Source: Trichostrongylus colubriformis (Eukaryota; Nematoda; Chromadorea; Rhabditida; Trichostrongylidae). Taken from it: 64,000 nucleotides of DNA. Shown here one piece after another: positions 1 through 12,712 of this stretch (positions are counted from its first letter, which is position 1; every line of letters begins with the position of its first letter). The position numbers and the translations under genes were made by a program. Below the pieces are notes generated by a model. The model was given only the letters and a program-made list of their open reading frames with translations, searched no databases and had not been told where the DNA came from. The stretch covers positions 11,533,992 through 11,597,991 of the forward strand of contig OZ022261.1 of assembly GCA_963978905.1 (NCBI GenBank), in the 5' to 3' direction.

Positions 1-1959
1 CGCCGTCAGAGCTATGCCACTATTATTTCCAGAAAAATGCGGCATTAATCAGGTCGGAACCTGCTCTTTCAACCACATATGAAACCTAGACACGCTTTCA
101 GAAGTTGCGCTATTCCAACCATTTTTAGGTCATACAAAAGCACGATTTTTAGGTAGTGGCATAAGATGCCTCTAAATTTCTAGGAAATAGTCGCAGTTAC
201 ATAAGGAATATAACGATTAGTTTTGGGAAGGATGTTGCCAGCCGTGGACAACAAAAGAATAGCCATGCAAAACAACGGCAAGAGAGACAGGTCCAAATGA
301 TGCATACTTTGGTCACTTTTTCATGGCTTGTCGTAAGCGCGGATTACCAAAATTCTGCGAAGGAGTCCTTTACATAGCAATGCAACCTTTCAATAAAAAC
401 CGACCGAAATTCACCGGAAGTACGCTCTTCTTCGTTGAATAGATAAGGTCCCAGCGCTTCCCGCGTTGACGTCAAAACCCCCACACCAAAAGATAGATAA
501 GCTATTCAAAAAACAGCGCAAAGTAAGATGCAAAAGTACTACATGATTACTTATGAATCTAGGATGTGTCCAATACGGATCACTACTTCTTGTCTTTCCG
601 AAGCATCTCCCAGGGAGATATAGTTTTGGGAAAAGAGGGATTTAAGGATTGCCCTTCATGAATGAGATTTTATGGAAAGAAAACTCCGAATAAGAAAGTG
701 GGATTTGCAATGTAATTGTAAAGTGTGCTAAATCTAATGGTTATGTTTCGTTACAATCAATTGTGTTGGAGCGGAATTATATCTGTCAAAGGGAATTATA
801 TCTGTCAAAGTTTGGCAATTTAAGACGGTGGGTACTTTGTGACCGACCTAATATTTATAGGGCACCTTTATGAAGCACACTGTCAGTAGTACTCCAGGTA
901 GTTGTAGGACTTCGCCCTGGCGAGACATAATTATGTTGTCATACGTGTACAGTAGCTGTCACCTTGGGATACTGGAGTCGCGAAATAGCAATTACTGTGA
1001 CGTGGTTTGTTCTGTACCACTCTAAACGACCTGGTGACAAATGCCTCGCGTATTTCATGCGGGGCGGCTCCAGTTCTATTCCGCGATTCGCCACGAGTCG
1101 ATAGGTATGAATGCGTTCATCCCTAATTGAATGAGATTTTTGGCGTACCGGCTTATCTGCGCATCCGCGATTTGAGATTTTTGGCGATGCCACGTACCAC
1201 CACCTCAGTTCATTTCCATTGTGGCAAATAGCCAAAATCGCGGATGCGCCGATCCGCCAATTCTCGCGGATGCGCCGATACGCTCACTTTCTTGATCGAT
1301 ACGTATCTTATGCACGACGCGAATGCGCCAATTCTCTCAAATCGTGGATGCGCGAATGCGCTCATTTCCTCGATCGATGCGTATATTTCATTTTACGCAG
1401 ACGCACAAAAAATCCCTTCAGTTAGGTATGAACGCAGCCTATCGATTTTCGCGTGGCGGTAAAAGGACTACAAACTGCTTACAAAGTATAACTACGCCCC
1501 AAGGCGAGCACAAATGTGAAAGCAATTTGAAGCTCCAAGTGTTGAATAAAGGAAACGGTTACTGCTGCACTACGGTAGCGTAGAAAGTACTCACTTCAAC
1601 AAGGGTGTAGATTGGAACACACGGATTTTGACCTTCGGTATGTGACCTGTGACAGCCTCTAGCCTTTGTCCCGTGCCTTGCTTTTTCAGAGAATTTGTTC
1701 ATGTAAATTCTATCCTCTCTACAGGTCTACTCCGCTGCTCTGCTGTATGTATGACTGGGTAATGCTACCGTGACATAATGCTCAAAAAAGGTTAATTTTC
1801 GGATTGAGAAAAAATTTTCTAATTAAAAATCACAGAGAACACGCCAAGGAGACGGGCATGGTCACCGCGTGATCTGGCGAACCTTCTAGCCGTGTGTCCC
1901 AGCCGTCACCCCAACTACACACATGGGCCTTCTGCATCTAGTGAAGTAGTGTATAAGAA
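1..1959. other. Gene-free left end
   Basis: No convincing exon was found on either strand. A 19-base unit, GGAATTATATCTGTCAAAG, occurs twice in tandem at about 772-810. Between about 1150 and 1380 a short GCGGATGCGC-like motif recurs irregularly, and the open frames there come from it. Confidence 0.5.
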
Positions 1960-2807
1960 GGGGGGGGGGGTGTACACATTGGTACGAATGACCTCCTTCG
2001 CACCCCATGTGCGAACGCTTAATTACTTCCTCGCACCTCATGACGTTATTAATTAGCAAAGGTCAGCTATGGACCACTCAACTTCATCAACTGAGTGTAA
2101 TGTCCACAGAGGAAAAGCAGCATGGGTGAAATTCTGACTAAAGGATTTTCCCGAAAAAAAAAAGTTTGGTTTAATGGTGCTATGGTATCCAGTTAGATAC
2201 TGGTGAATGCGAATGATTGTAACATTTTCAGAAGTTAGAGTACTGCAAATAAAAAAACTTGGAATAATGAATAAAAAATAAGTGAGTAAAACAAATAAAC
2301 TGGATAAAACCTACTTGGTTGAATTATTAAAGCGCAAATGTTAACCAACCTCACCATATAATGGTATATTATTATTAATCTCGATGAAATGTTATAGAAT
2401 GCCCGGAAGGGACTCATACAGGAGAATAATTGTATCTTCACACTTTTAATATGAGAAAATTAATAGGATAATTAGCAAGCCTGAAATAGCCGTTAGAACG
2501 TTAGCCTCGAATAGATATGATCGTGAGTCTTGGAAGGTCCAACAGATTCGCTAGAGTGTCTGAGATACGTTTCGTCTTTGGCAACCCATTGTACATTTCA
2601 TAAATGTACTAATTGTTTTAGTTCGTACTATGATAAAACTTCTTTAATTTTTTCCTTCATGGACAGTACACTCAGTTAATAAAGTTGAGCGATCTTTAGC
2701 TGACCTCTGCTTGTTAATTACTTTCTCGCACATGAGGTGCGAGGAAATAATTAAGCGTTCGCACATGGGGTGCAAAGGAGGTCATTCGTACCAATGTGTA
2801 CACACCC
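1960..2807. mobile_element. Non-autonomous DNA transposon with ~100 bp TIRs
   Basis: The sequence at about 1968-2068 reappears inverted at about 2698-2807. Shared blocks include GGTACGAATGACCTCCTT, GTGCGAACGCTTAATTA and GGTCAGC. The arms differ by a few substitutions and a small indel. The roughly 630 bases between them hold no recognisable transposase, so this is a non-autonomous element. A run of eleven G (1960-1970) marks the left edge. No target-site duplication was identified, so the superfamily is unknown. Confidence 0.7.
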
Positions 2808-2959
2808 ATAGAAGAGCCCCAAAGTTGCAGGACACTATTGGTGGCTCTGGTAGAAGGGAGATGAAGTGTCCAAGGGAACTCGAATGGCGCCTATTATTTC
2901 CAATAGCAATTCCATAAGCGACAATGTTTTCTCTATCTGTTTGTTATTTGAGATCGCCT

Positions 2960-3247
2960 TTACCAATGAACAATTCTTGTGTTGATGACGCTGATTGGAG
3001 CAAACTCCAGTCGCAGCCCACAACCCGTACGTATTCTATCACCATCTTGACCTATTCCCGAAAGCTTGGATACTTTCACATTCATTCTTGGTTCTTCAAC
3101 GGGAGCAAGCTCCAGGTCGACTTGATGGATGATCCGCTCTTCACGGACATTTTCACCACGCTGGTGAGCTTACGATGTAATTTCTTTCGATCCGAAGGAC
3201 TGTACCTCTCGATTATCCAAATTTACAGATATCTTCATCAGATTTTC
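2960..3247 (-). pseudogene. Unidentified coding-like ORF with one in-frame stop
   Basis: On the minus strand a 96-codon frame runs from 3247 to a TAA at 2960-2962, broken once by TAA at 3170-3172. The composition is protein-like, with stretches such as KISVNLDNREVQSFGSKEIT before the stop and EERIIHQVDLELAPVEEPRM after it. Alternatively, a 45-base GT..AG intron containing the stop (roughly 3160-3205) would restore the frame. I do not recognise the family. It could be a decayed retroelement fragment or a real exon pair. The overlapping plus-strand frame (2924-3376) looks less protein-like. Confidence 0.3.
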
Positions 3248-6200
3248 CTAATATGCCGTGAGAACGACTGCCATAAAGAAAGGCAGGAATTTGGCTACTC
3301 CCCGAATCCCTTCGCTAGATTCGCATCTGCACGGAGCAAGACGGTACATTTTTCGATTTATTTTCTTTTGAATTGAAGATAATCGCCTTTGACCATAGCA
3401 ACCATTATGTTTGTAATTTGTAAGGTAATTGGCACACTTGCTCCCTTCCGAGCGAACCTCTATCCCCTAAAAGGTCGAATAGGAAATAACTAGAATTAAT
3501 CTGCATAACAGACCCATTTATCTTTATTTACAGCACGTAATGGACTGCATATGCCATAACTATGCTCGCTTTTATAACAAGCAACGTGTAACAGCTTTGC
3601 AGTGTGAATTTGTTTAAGTTTAGATCGAGATGATCCAAAATGGATAACCCCAGACCTAAGTCTCCATTTAAGCAAGAGAAGGATTCCGCATTATGTTAGA
3701 AGTGGTTTACAAGCAGATTTCCTTAGTTGTTGTACTTCCCCTGCCTCCGATACATGTAATACCGAGGTGTCTTCAAAAAAGAAATCCAATTAATTATTTT
3801 TGCCATGCAAGGACTGTTCACAAGATGACCAGTCAGGGCCATTAGTGCCATATTCTATTGCGGAGAGTTGAGTTGTAAGAGAAACCATTCGCTGAGATCA
3901 CCCGCACCCCATCTTTGATTTCATCTAATTTTACTATCAGTGATCATTTTTAAACTAAACGGATATTCACCTGGATACTGTTGGCTGTATTCCGAGAATG
4001 TTTTGGCGCGTAGAGCCCTTCAGTGTTATTTCAGGGATCGTAATATTGTTCACAGCGGTTAACAGATTGTTATGCATACTACGTCTGAAGGGCGTGGTTT
4101 CGCTATCCATTCAAAAACATTGAGCGGCCAAAAAAACAGAACGGGAGAAAAATACGCTTTATATACAAAGGATAAGCAGAAGCGAGAAGAGAGAAGAGTC
4201 GGCAGATAACAGATTTCGCTGGTGTGAGCAGTAAGTGGAAATACAAAAGATTGTGATTTTTGGACTATTGTGTTGCCTGAATACAGGAACCGAATTTGAT
4301 CCTATATACAACATTTCGGCTACATCGTTTAGCCTGAGATTAGGAATATGAAGATGTTTATTGAGCTTTTTTTTCGGGAAATACCTTTCACAGTAGAGAC
4401 AGTGTAGTTCCATCATAAAACGTTGTCACAAGAAGTAAGAAACCTAACTAGGGCCCAATACAGAATTTGGAGATAACTTTCAGTGCCTTTACTTCTGTCA
4501 ATGTTCAAAAGCGCCCAACAGATTTGTCTTCTTCTTGAAAGTGGTATAGAAGGAGTAGATAAAAACTGAATATGAGTAGAAATTTGATACTTAGTTTAGC
4601 CAACGAAAGCCCTCATACTCCTTTCTGAAGGGAATATCTGAGCTTTCAAATAAGGTGCAAACCACTGTTTCAAGAGAGGACATACTATTATATTCGTAGC
4701 CGATATTAGACTGTAAGTTGCGTTCAAACGTTATAGGTAAGCGATTTGGGCTTAAATCGGTCTCCACAATTCTGCAATTTCGCCATTCTTTCTTGCAATT
4801 TTGTGGTTTCTGTGTGTCTGAGATGTCTTGATTTCGCATGCGAGTTGCAGTCGCGCCTTTTGGAGCGCTATCAGGCCGCGTTCATACTTAGCGGTGCCGT
4901 CGGCAAGGCGTGGCTGCGGGTCTCTGCGTCTCCGCCTGTGCCACCCTATCTCGTTACTTGCGTCGCCTCTGCACCTCCCCCGTGCTACTCTGTCTCGCTG
5001 CTACTGAACGCGGCCACGCTCTGCCGGCGCAGAGTATGAACGTGGTGTTACGATCCTGGCACGGTTCGCCTTCGAACTGCACACTTCGGTGGCTCAGTTA
5101 AGCCAGCGGTAGATAGAGAAGGTCATCATCTGATGTCGCGTAGAGCGCACTTGACTTCATTCATTGTGATTTTAAGTGAGACAACAAACAATAACAAACA
5201 AGTGGAACAATGAGGGAGAATGAGCGAAAGAGTGAGAAAAAAAAGATGTTTATGATAAATAATAAAAATGATAAATAATCTAATGAATCCACACTCGGCG
5301 TCTTGGCAAGGCGTCGTGTGTGCAAGTGGGGTGAACCTCGGTGGCCAAAATGTCCCCCTCTCGGTCACTCTCTCACTCTCTCTTTATGTTCAGGGTCATT
5401 CTCTGAAGATTCGTTTTAAGAGCATAGGGAAAGGCCATTAAATAAGAGGTGAAAGAGTGAGAATACGTGCAGGTGGCCATTACTAAACGTATCAGGAAGG
5501 GTTATCGTTGGCTGGCAGTAATTTGTCTTCTATGACTCATCACCCGTACACGTACTGAACCAATATGCATGCATTGTGGCTCGTGTCCAATTCAAATCAA
5601 TGCTGTTTTTGAAGAAGCAAACAAGAGTCCATAACAATACCTACAGATTTACCAACTCAATCGATCACAAGTGCTTGGACAAACAGTAAGTAAACGCGGG
5701 GTAACCAGAATTATTCGACATATATTGTCTTACTTCCTCCGGTGCCATTCTCCCCTCAAGGATTTCCCTTACCCACCTGTACCTGCCCTAAATAGAGCGA
5801 GATTGAAATATACATCGAGCAGTATTAAGTTCGAAAAAGACGACGTGAGTAGGAAAATTTATGAATTCAAGTTAAATGGCTGTGAGTGGAATGGTTGCAA
5901 CTGAAAAAGGTTGATGACAGAAGAATCGGGTCTTTAGGTTCGGATATCGATAGAATCTGCCGTTTATCTTCCACGGTCATGCTGAACAGTTGCAGAATGG
6001 CTATCTGTCACGTTCTAGCCCAACAGCCGCTTCTCCACCTGTCGTCTTGAACTGAGAGTGCGCCCACGATTAACACGGGGGCTGTTTTGGTATTGAATTC
6101 AAAACCTGCCGACAACACAACTGTTGATTACTATTTATGAATATAGTTGAGATCTTGCAATATCCGTTGTTGAGGCGGCGATGAGTCATATACGTTCGAA

Positions 6201-6584
6201 GGGCGGAGGGAATTTCGAAAGCGTTCCCCGTATAAAAGAGTGCTTGCCAGACCGAGTCGTCATCGCTTTGTCTGGGCACTCTCACGATGAAAAGTCCTGT
6301 TGTCGTGGGAGCGCTCAACTATGCCAGTTTTCCGTTTTATATTCGAACCCAAAAAATAGCCTCCTCCCTTAACAGCGTAACAGCGCTCCAACTCGAAGAG
6401 GGGGAGGGGGGACATCGCCAGTGCCGGTAAGTCAGGTTAACTACTCGGCGAGAAATCGATTCTGGCCTGTGTCAATACTAGGAAAATGGGAGCACGCCTT
6501 ATAGCTCACATAAATATGCACATCCAGAATATGCGAACGCCATTTCTACAATATCGCTTGCATTCTCTGCTCTTCTCTCAAATT
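3248..6584. other. Gene-free spacer upstream of the secreted-protein gene
   Basis: Apart from the small repeat at 4874-5046, no exon or RNA gene was recognised. A minus-strand frame near 4159-4416 begins with a C-x2-C...H-x-H pattern suggestive of a degenerate zinc finger, but there is no splice or homology support. The promoter of the downstream gene must lie toward the right end, but no TATA box or trans-splice acceptor could be assigned. Confidence 0.4.
4874..5046. repeat. GC-rich MITE-like repeat, GCGTTCATAC family
   Basis: The left end GCCGCGTTCATACTTAGCG is mirrored by AGTATGAACG at the right end, giving short imperfect TIRs around a GC-rich body. Related sequence occurs at 37200-37330 and, truncated, at about 24085-24180, so this is a dispersed family. 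No coding capacity was seen. Confidence 0.55.
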
Positions 6585-9500
6585 ATGACCACTTCTCACA
6601 TTCCTCTCTCGTTATTTCGTCTTTTGTTCGTACTATGCAGTTCAATGGCGTCGCAACAAGTAACACACATTGATATCAGAATGGTCAGTGAGAAGATCGG
6701 TGAACCGGTGAAGTCGGTCGTGTCCGAACCAACAGATTACCATTACGCTTTACTCGCTGGTGATCATGTCTGGATGTTCGGAAGACCTTGTAAGTTTAAA
6801 TAATTTCAATAGAGACAGATAATGAAAACGTGAATGAGGTTCGAAAGAAAATATGTGGTTTTCAGTTTTCAATCAGCCGTCACACAACTGGGGACAAAGA
6901 GTTGCATTGGCTGGAACGTACGGTGTAGCGTTTAACCTCACTAATAACAAATGGGAGGAGCCTCAGAAAGTGAGTTGATCGTCGTAAGAATCGACTGAAG
7001 AAAAATGTTTAAACTAAACAGCGCTGATAGACGGCAGTACTAATCGCTGACCTTTGTGTTTTCCAAGGGACGGGCACGTAGTGTCACTTATCGATGGATT
7101 GTTTTGCTCTAATTCTTCGCCAGTTCAGAGTAGTAAAGGACTTAATGCATATTTAAAAGGATCTTCATGGAATCGAACATATTGAAGTAATAAGCAGGGA
7201 TAAGGTGAGGGAAAGAACTGTACATATGCTGGTAGTTGACGGAAAATGGTATGCCTGACAATTTCTAAACATGTTTTCGGGTGACTGTGAGAAGGTCAAC
7301 ACCGCGCTCCCGCGCTGTAATGTGATCGATCGATATGTGGTTCCTATATGACTGATTATAGTTGTCCTGTTGCTTTTTCTACGTCATAAAACGTGCCTTT
7401 GATGGATCGCTAGTACCATTGTAGATGGGGGACAACTTCACTGGCCCACCACTCGGTGCTTTGTCTAGATTTTTCTCCCAAGCCTTAGCTGATGGGAGAG
7501 CCTTCACCTTTCTCAATCGAGGCTTAGGCAAAAAAAAACACTCCGTTTTATACTGATGATTGTACGTTGGTGAGATGAAGGACAACAACGGGACAGGAGT
7601 CCCCACCCCGAATACATCAGCACCGAATCAAGTTTCCCCCAGTTCTGCATTTGTCCGCGGAAATCTTATATATACCCTAATATATACGCCAACAGAAGTG
7701 GAATAAGTGTAGAAGAAGAAGGCTCATGAGTATCGGTGAGCAAAAACTAACTAGTATAACGACGACTAATGTCAAACTGCGATTCTTTGCGATCTTGCGA
7801 TGCTTCGACTATTGCGTACGGAGTCGCAGCATTGTATAGCTTAATCGCGGATCGCAGAATCGCGAAGTCTGCCAGCGGCCCTACCCTCGCTTTGAATCGC
7901 ATTAATGCAAGACAGTAGCTGATACATCTAAAACCTTGAAACATGTTTGAAACGGATATCGGCAGCTGTACTTGTACTTTATCTGTTTGTTGACCACTTT
8001 TCTACGATGTTTTCTTTTGCTTCAAAATAATCAGTCAGTCCTTATCAGCGATTAGTTGTCCAGTTCTGTGCTTCCTAAAACCTTCTGAACTGCCCTACTT
8101 CAAATATTTTTTATCATATTTCAGTTCCCTGCTTTAACTCAAGAGGAAAATGTCAGCGAAGTCTTGTTTGTTCTCAACAAAACCATTTATATCCTTTTGT
8201 TCTCGGCGTTCAGTGAACTCTCGATGAAATCTGTTCACAAATGGACAGGAACTGCTTGGGAGCCAGTAAAGCTTGAGGTAGGTACTACTCAGTATTTGTG
8301 TCTTTGCTTCATGTGGCTTTGAAAACAAAATCACAGTTGTACCGTATTTTACGATATCCACCGATATTCTTGTTTATGGAACTCAGTATTTCAGTTGTAT
8401 GAAGTACATGTAGAATGTCGCGAATTTCAGAGCTTCCCAAAAATAGCTGCTGATGATCCATCGGAGCGGGTGACCATGGTGGTTGCTGAAGGTCCGCATG
8501 AAGATTCAAAATATCTAGTTAGTAACACTGGTCGTAAGATCAGAGTGGCTCAGCTGACACTATCCGGGGGTGCCGTCAATATCAAGCACGTCCTGGATGT
8601 TCCAGAAGATGCCGCCATGATGGTGAGCAGCACTTTTTTTCATAATATTCACAAATTTATTTGGGGCTTCCCATTTTTCAAATTACGGCCAAAGTTATAC
8701 CACAGCTATACCTTGCAACAGTTTGTGGTTCGGGTGAATATTAGTTACTTATCTATCCCAACGATCAAAACGCCGCAACGCGTGAGCATGGGAGGCGTTT
8801 GTCATGAGGTCGCCTTGAGTGCTATAGAGCAACGTTGCGTGTGGGGAGTTTGGAAGATAGAGTGTTCAAGTGGAAATGGCGACCACTTGATTGAGCGCAT
8901 GGCGGCAAACGCTATTTTGCGATTCCGCAACCTCTCAATTTAGTAGAATTACATTCACCATTTGCCCAATTTGGCTTCAAGATGTGTTGTAGTAGTGTGA
9001 GTTGTGTTGTGTAGGCTGTCGATGTTTAGCGTTACTTTTCGAATCTTAACAACAATTGTTTAAAGTCGCGCTTATCCTCCCTTTAAATTCCTTAATCGAA
9101 GTTGCCACGTACTAGGCTCATAGGCTTGCCTTAACTTGCTGAAGTCTTTGTTTGCAGTATTCAAGGTGTTTCGGATTTTCGCATTTGAAATAAGACCTTG
9201 ACTAGTTTTCATTTCATTTTACGATGTTTCTGTATTGTTCACGGAATGTCTTCTAGTCTGCACAAGCTGTATCGGCCGTAGAAGCCGGGGACCGGTTGCT
9301 GATAGCTTACGGTGTCCACGGATGCGGATTCCGATGGGAAAAGAGCCGTCTCATTCTGTGTAACCTTGCCAAGAAATCTTGTGAAGCTCTAGAGGTATAT
9401 ACTCCTTAATATGAGCGCGTATCTCGATGATACTTCACTCCAACCATTCAGATACCGTCTGAGAGTGCTCCCCAGTGGGGATTCCACGGTGCTAAAGGAC

Positions 9501-9807
9501 TATGTCTCGCACCGTCTGGAGCATGGATTCATGCAACAGGGGAAGTTCCATCAGGTGTGTTTGATCAGGTTTACGTTTCGTCTTCCTTGTCTTTTGTAAG
9601 TGCCAAAGGTGTTATTTTTCTCATGCAGGGATGCATGGAAGTTCCTTCGACGGCTCCATTTGGGCACTAACTAATTTGGGTTCAACGCCTGCATGGCACC
9701 GTCTTGAAGGAAGTGTATCTTCCGATGGAAATGTGGTGATCGGTAATGGACGTGTCATTAGTATCGAAAAGGACGGTGTGCACAGTCAACCACTGAGAGA
9801 CCATTAA
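6585..9807 (+). CDS. Secreted beta-propeller-like protein (7 exons, 369 aa)
   Basis: Exons are 6585-6789, 6866-6969, 8125-8277, 8395-8622, 9257-9394, 9452-9554 and 9629-9807. All junctions are GT..AG and in phase (1110 coding bases, TAA stop). The ATG at 6585 was chosen because it starts a signal peptide (MTTSHIPLSLFRLLFVLCSS, cleavage likely just after); upstream in-frame ATGs add only basic sequence. The mature chain shows repeated short hydrophobic strands ending in aromatic or Trp motifs (HVWMFGRP, GVAFNLTNNKWEE, VHKWTGTAWEPVKLE, CGFRWEKSRLILCNL, GSIWALTNLGSTPAWHRLEG), which resembles a kelch or galactose-oxidase-type propeller. The fold is inferred and no enzyme motif is visible. It is probably secreted or lumenal; the function is unknown. 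The 1.15 kb second intron holds a TGCGAT-rich repeat at about 7770-7910. Confidence 0.8.
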
Positions 9808-10031
9808 TCCCTCCACCGGTGGTCATCTTATCCGCATATTGACGCAGTTCACTTTATAATCTTCTATGTGATAATGTTGCGCTATCGTTTTATTCTAGTA
9901 CGAGTTGTGATACTTTAAATAACCATTCACGTATTTTCTGGGTTGTATGGATGTAAGATAAAATTGAATGTGTCTTTGTTATGCATTATTTTGGTTTCTG
10001 AGTACCACGGCGGGGCTGTTGATCTTATCAC

Positions 10032-10037
10032 AATAAA
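10032..10037 (+). promoter_or_regulatory. Polyadenylation signal AATAAA
   Basis: A canonical AATAAA lies 225 bases after the stop codon of the secreted-protein gene, a plausible 3' UTR length. No closer AATAAA was found after the stop. Confidence 0.5.
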
Positions 10038-10199
10038 TCGCATCTCTCGCACCTCTTCTGGTTAAAAAGGGAGATCATGCAGTGATGGTCACTTCCGGCT
10101 GATAAAGCCTTAGTTGTGGATGCCGCTTATACCTCGCGAACGTTTTGCTGTTCACTTGCAGCTCGGGTGAACTTAGGTTGATATCGCTTCATGGTTTCT

Positions 10200-10223
10200 G
10201 CGATCATGCAAATGCATGATCGC
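10200..10223. repeat. Perfect 11-bp inverted repeat containing an octamer
   Basis: GCGATCATGCA and TGCATGATCGC are exact complements separated by AA. The junction contains ATGCAAAT, the consensus octamer bound by POU-domain factors. It lies in a TGCGAT-rich repeat similar to those at 7770-7910 and 37650-37800, so it is more likely part of a repeat than a dedicated regulatory site. Confidence 0.4.
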
Positions 10224-11469
10224 GAAGTGTTGTGCCGTTAGCAAGCGGTGAATGATAAATATAGAGACGGAAATGCAGTCGCACGATCGTAGAATCGTTA
10301 TCGCGCGATGCACGACCGTGTCCCACGTCCTATTTCTCAGCGGGTCCAAACTAGGAGTACGACAAGTAATGGTGGTCAGTGGTCACCTACAGCGCCGACA
10401 TCAGCAGAGTCGTTCACCGGGTATAGTGCGCTCGCGCTGCGGTTCGAAACAGGTGGTGCAGTCCTCCAGGGTGGTTCTTCAAACAAAATTTCTCACTCAC
10501 CCTTTATACTCTGCTCATATACCGATCACTGCTTCGTGCATGTAGCTCATTCCATAGCACTGAGCTGGGAACAATGACCTTGAGCATGCCGTTTGTTGCT
10601 TTACTACTACGTCTGTAGTTACTAAAACAGCAGGATAGGAAAATGGGTCGCAAAGGTTGGAAAAAAGGTTACCCAGTGAATGTGAGAACTTGTCGATACT
10701 GTGTCAAAGAATCGCATGCTCTATTGTACGTCTGAGCATGCTATTAATACCGGAAAATTTATCGGAAGCTTCCAAAGCGAGTTTCCTACTTCAAATAATT
10801 TAAACAGCTCGATTTTCGATCCAATTTCTTCAGGTTTGTGTATTTTCGAGCTTGGCGAAGAGCCAAGTAAAGCGATAAAAGAGGTCGTCATTGATCGATG
10901 TTGATCTCTGGGATGCGTCATTGGTGGCTCGTTGCTATGTGATTGCTATACGAATTGGCATAATCTGCAGCTTAGTCTATTGTGGTTAATCGAAATTGAG
11001 ATCGGCCGCAGCGTAATCGATATTACAATGATTTTGAACAACGATTCTACAACGATACCGATATGGCCACCAATGCAGCGTGCGCCAAATCCTGTATCCG
11101 GATACTATCGCTCCTAGAAGATCGAAGTGCTGTCCACAGCAAAGGATTCGTGTACATATATATATATCGATCTTTTAAGATGTTCATGAACCATGTAGAA
11201 TATTTGCAGAAGTACTTGGAATTGATTAGCACAGCTGTTCGTGGCAATTCTACCAAACAATAGAGTCAAGCAGCGAAGATTTTTTCATTATTGACGTTGT
11301 CGTCGACATTCACAAGAACGTACCCGTCTGCTCAAACATCATGTCAATGAAGTATAGCCATTCAGTTTTGAATGCAAAGGGAATGTACAGATATCCCCAT
11401 CTATCGATGTAGAAGTGCAATCAGTCAGGAACATCGTGGACCGTTCCGAGCAGGTGCAGGCGCTATAGC

Positions 11470-11931
11470 TACATACATACATACATACATACATACATAC
11501 ATACATACATACATACATACATACATACATACATACATACATACATACATACATACATACATACATACATACATACATACATACATACATACATACATAC
11601 ATACATACATACATACATACATACATACATACATACATACATACATACATACATACATACATACATACATACATACATACATACATACATACATACATAC
11701 ATACATACATACATACATACATACATACATACATACATACATACATACATACATACATACATACATACATACATACATACATACATACATACATACATAC
11801 ATACATACATACATACATACATACATACATACATACATACATACATACATACATACATACATACATACATACATACATACATACATACATACATTACATA
11901 CATTACATACATACATACATACATACATACA

Positions 11932-11962
<31 letters not shown>

Positions 11963-12000
11963 CATACATACATACATACATACATACATACATACATACA

Positions 12001-12030
<30 letters not shown>
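11470..12030. repeat. (ACAT)n microsatellite, about 560 bp
   Basis: About 140 tandem copies of the tetranucleotide ACAT/TACA. The array is nearly pure except for three five-base ATTAC units between about 11892 and 11936. It accounts for every long Tyr-Ile-His or Met-Tyr-Val-Cys frame here, none of which is a gene. The pure left block suggests recent expansion. Confidence 0.97.
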
Positions 12031-12031
<1 letters not shown>

Positions 12032-12712
12032 GTGTTGTCGAGGAGGACTATTGGTACGGTCAACCTTTCCGAACTTTATCAAGGTTCCTTTGGGCTTAAG
12101 GTGTAACGTGGTGACCCAACGGGTCAATGGGGTCACCAGTCTACGCGATGACCATGCCCATTTGTATACGGCTAACTGACTATGGGCGACGTTCTCGTCC
12201 ACATTATTTTCTTTTGTCTTCTTTGCCATCGTCTTCCTTTTGAATACGCTCTTGGATTTTCATTGTTTAACCATGATCGATTAGACTTTGAAAATGTGTA
12301 GGAGAAGACTGCTACAACAGACACCTCCACGAAAATCTCAGTTACTCCTACGTTTTCTGGTCATGCTTTTAAAATCCGGTAACTAATGTTTTTTCTCTTC
12401 GTGGCCTCCATTGTTTCTCTTCAGACCCTTAACTAGCAAGCAGGAGTTCGTTTGAGTAATCTCGCTGCTCTGAAAAGCCAAGAATTATCGAATTCGCAGT
12501 CAAATACGGCCATGCAGGTTGTGTTAATTGGATAGATTGAAGCAATAATCTACACATTAGCTGCATTTGAACTTTATTTCAGTTTAAAGAAGAAATGTAT
12601 TCACGGTATTGTGGAAGGGAGTGAGACCGGTAGTTGTATGAAATAACAGGTGATTACAGTCATTCCAGACATATTGTAGTTGCATAGTCATGCATAATTG
12701 CTCTTCACAGTA
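12031..12712. other. Spacer, nothing recognised
   Basis: AT-rich sequence between the microsatellite and the left LTR. No exon, RNA gene or clear repeat was found. Confidence 0.4.

Larger units (their letters stand above)
9808..11469. other. Spacer downstream of the secreted-protein gene
   Basis: It holds the polyadenylation signal and the perfect inverted repeat at 10200-10223. No further exon was recognised. Frames at 10252-10577 and 10701-10921 overlap on opposite strands and lack protein-like character. Confidence 0.45.

Noticed and set aside
2924..3376. 150-codon plus-strand frame
   Set aside because: Composition is irregular and it overlaps a more protein-like minus-strand frame; no splice or family support.
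4159..4416. Possible C2H2 zinc finger (CLYCERYFPKKKLNKHLH)
   Set aside because: Spacing does not fit the classical pattern, only one unit is present, and the rest of the frame is unremarkable.
8395..8943. A 182-codon open frame taken as one coding unit
   Set aside because: Only 8395-8622 is exon; the rest reads through a GTGAGC donor into the intron, and the next exon joins in phase at 9257.
11339..12229. Long frames encoding Tyr-Ile-His and Met-Tyr-Val-Cys repeats
   Set aside because: Pure translation of the ACAT microsatellite in several frames on both strands.
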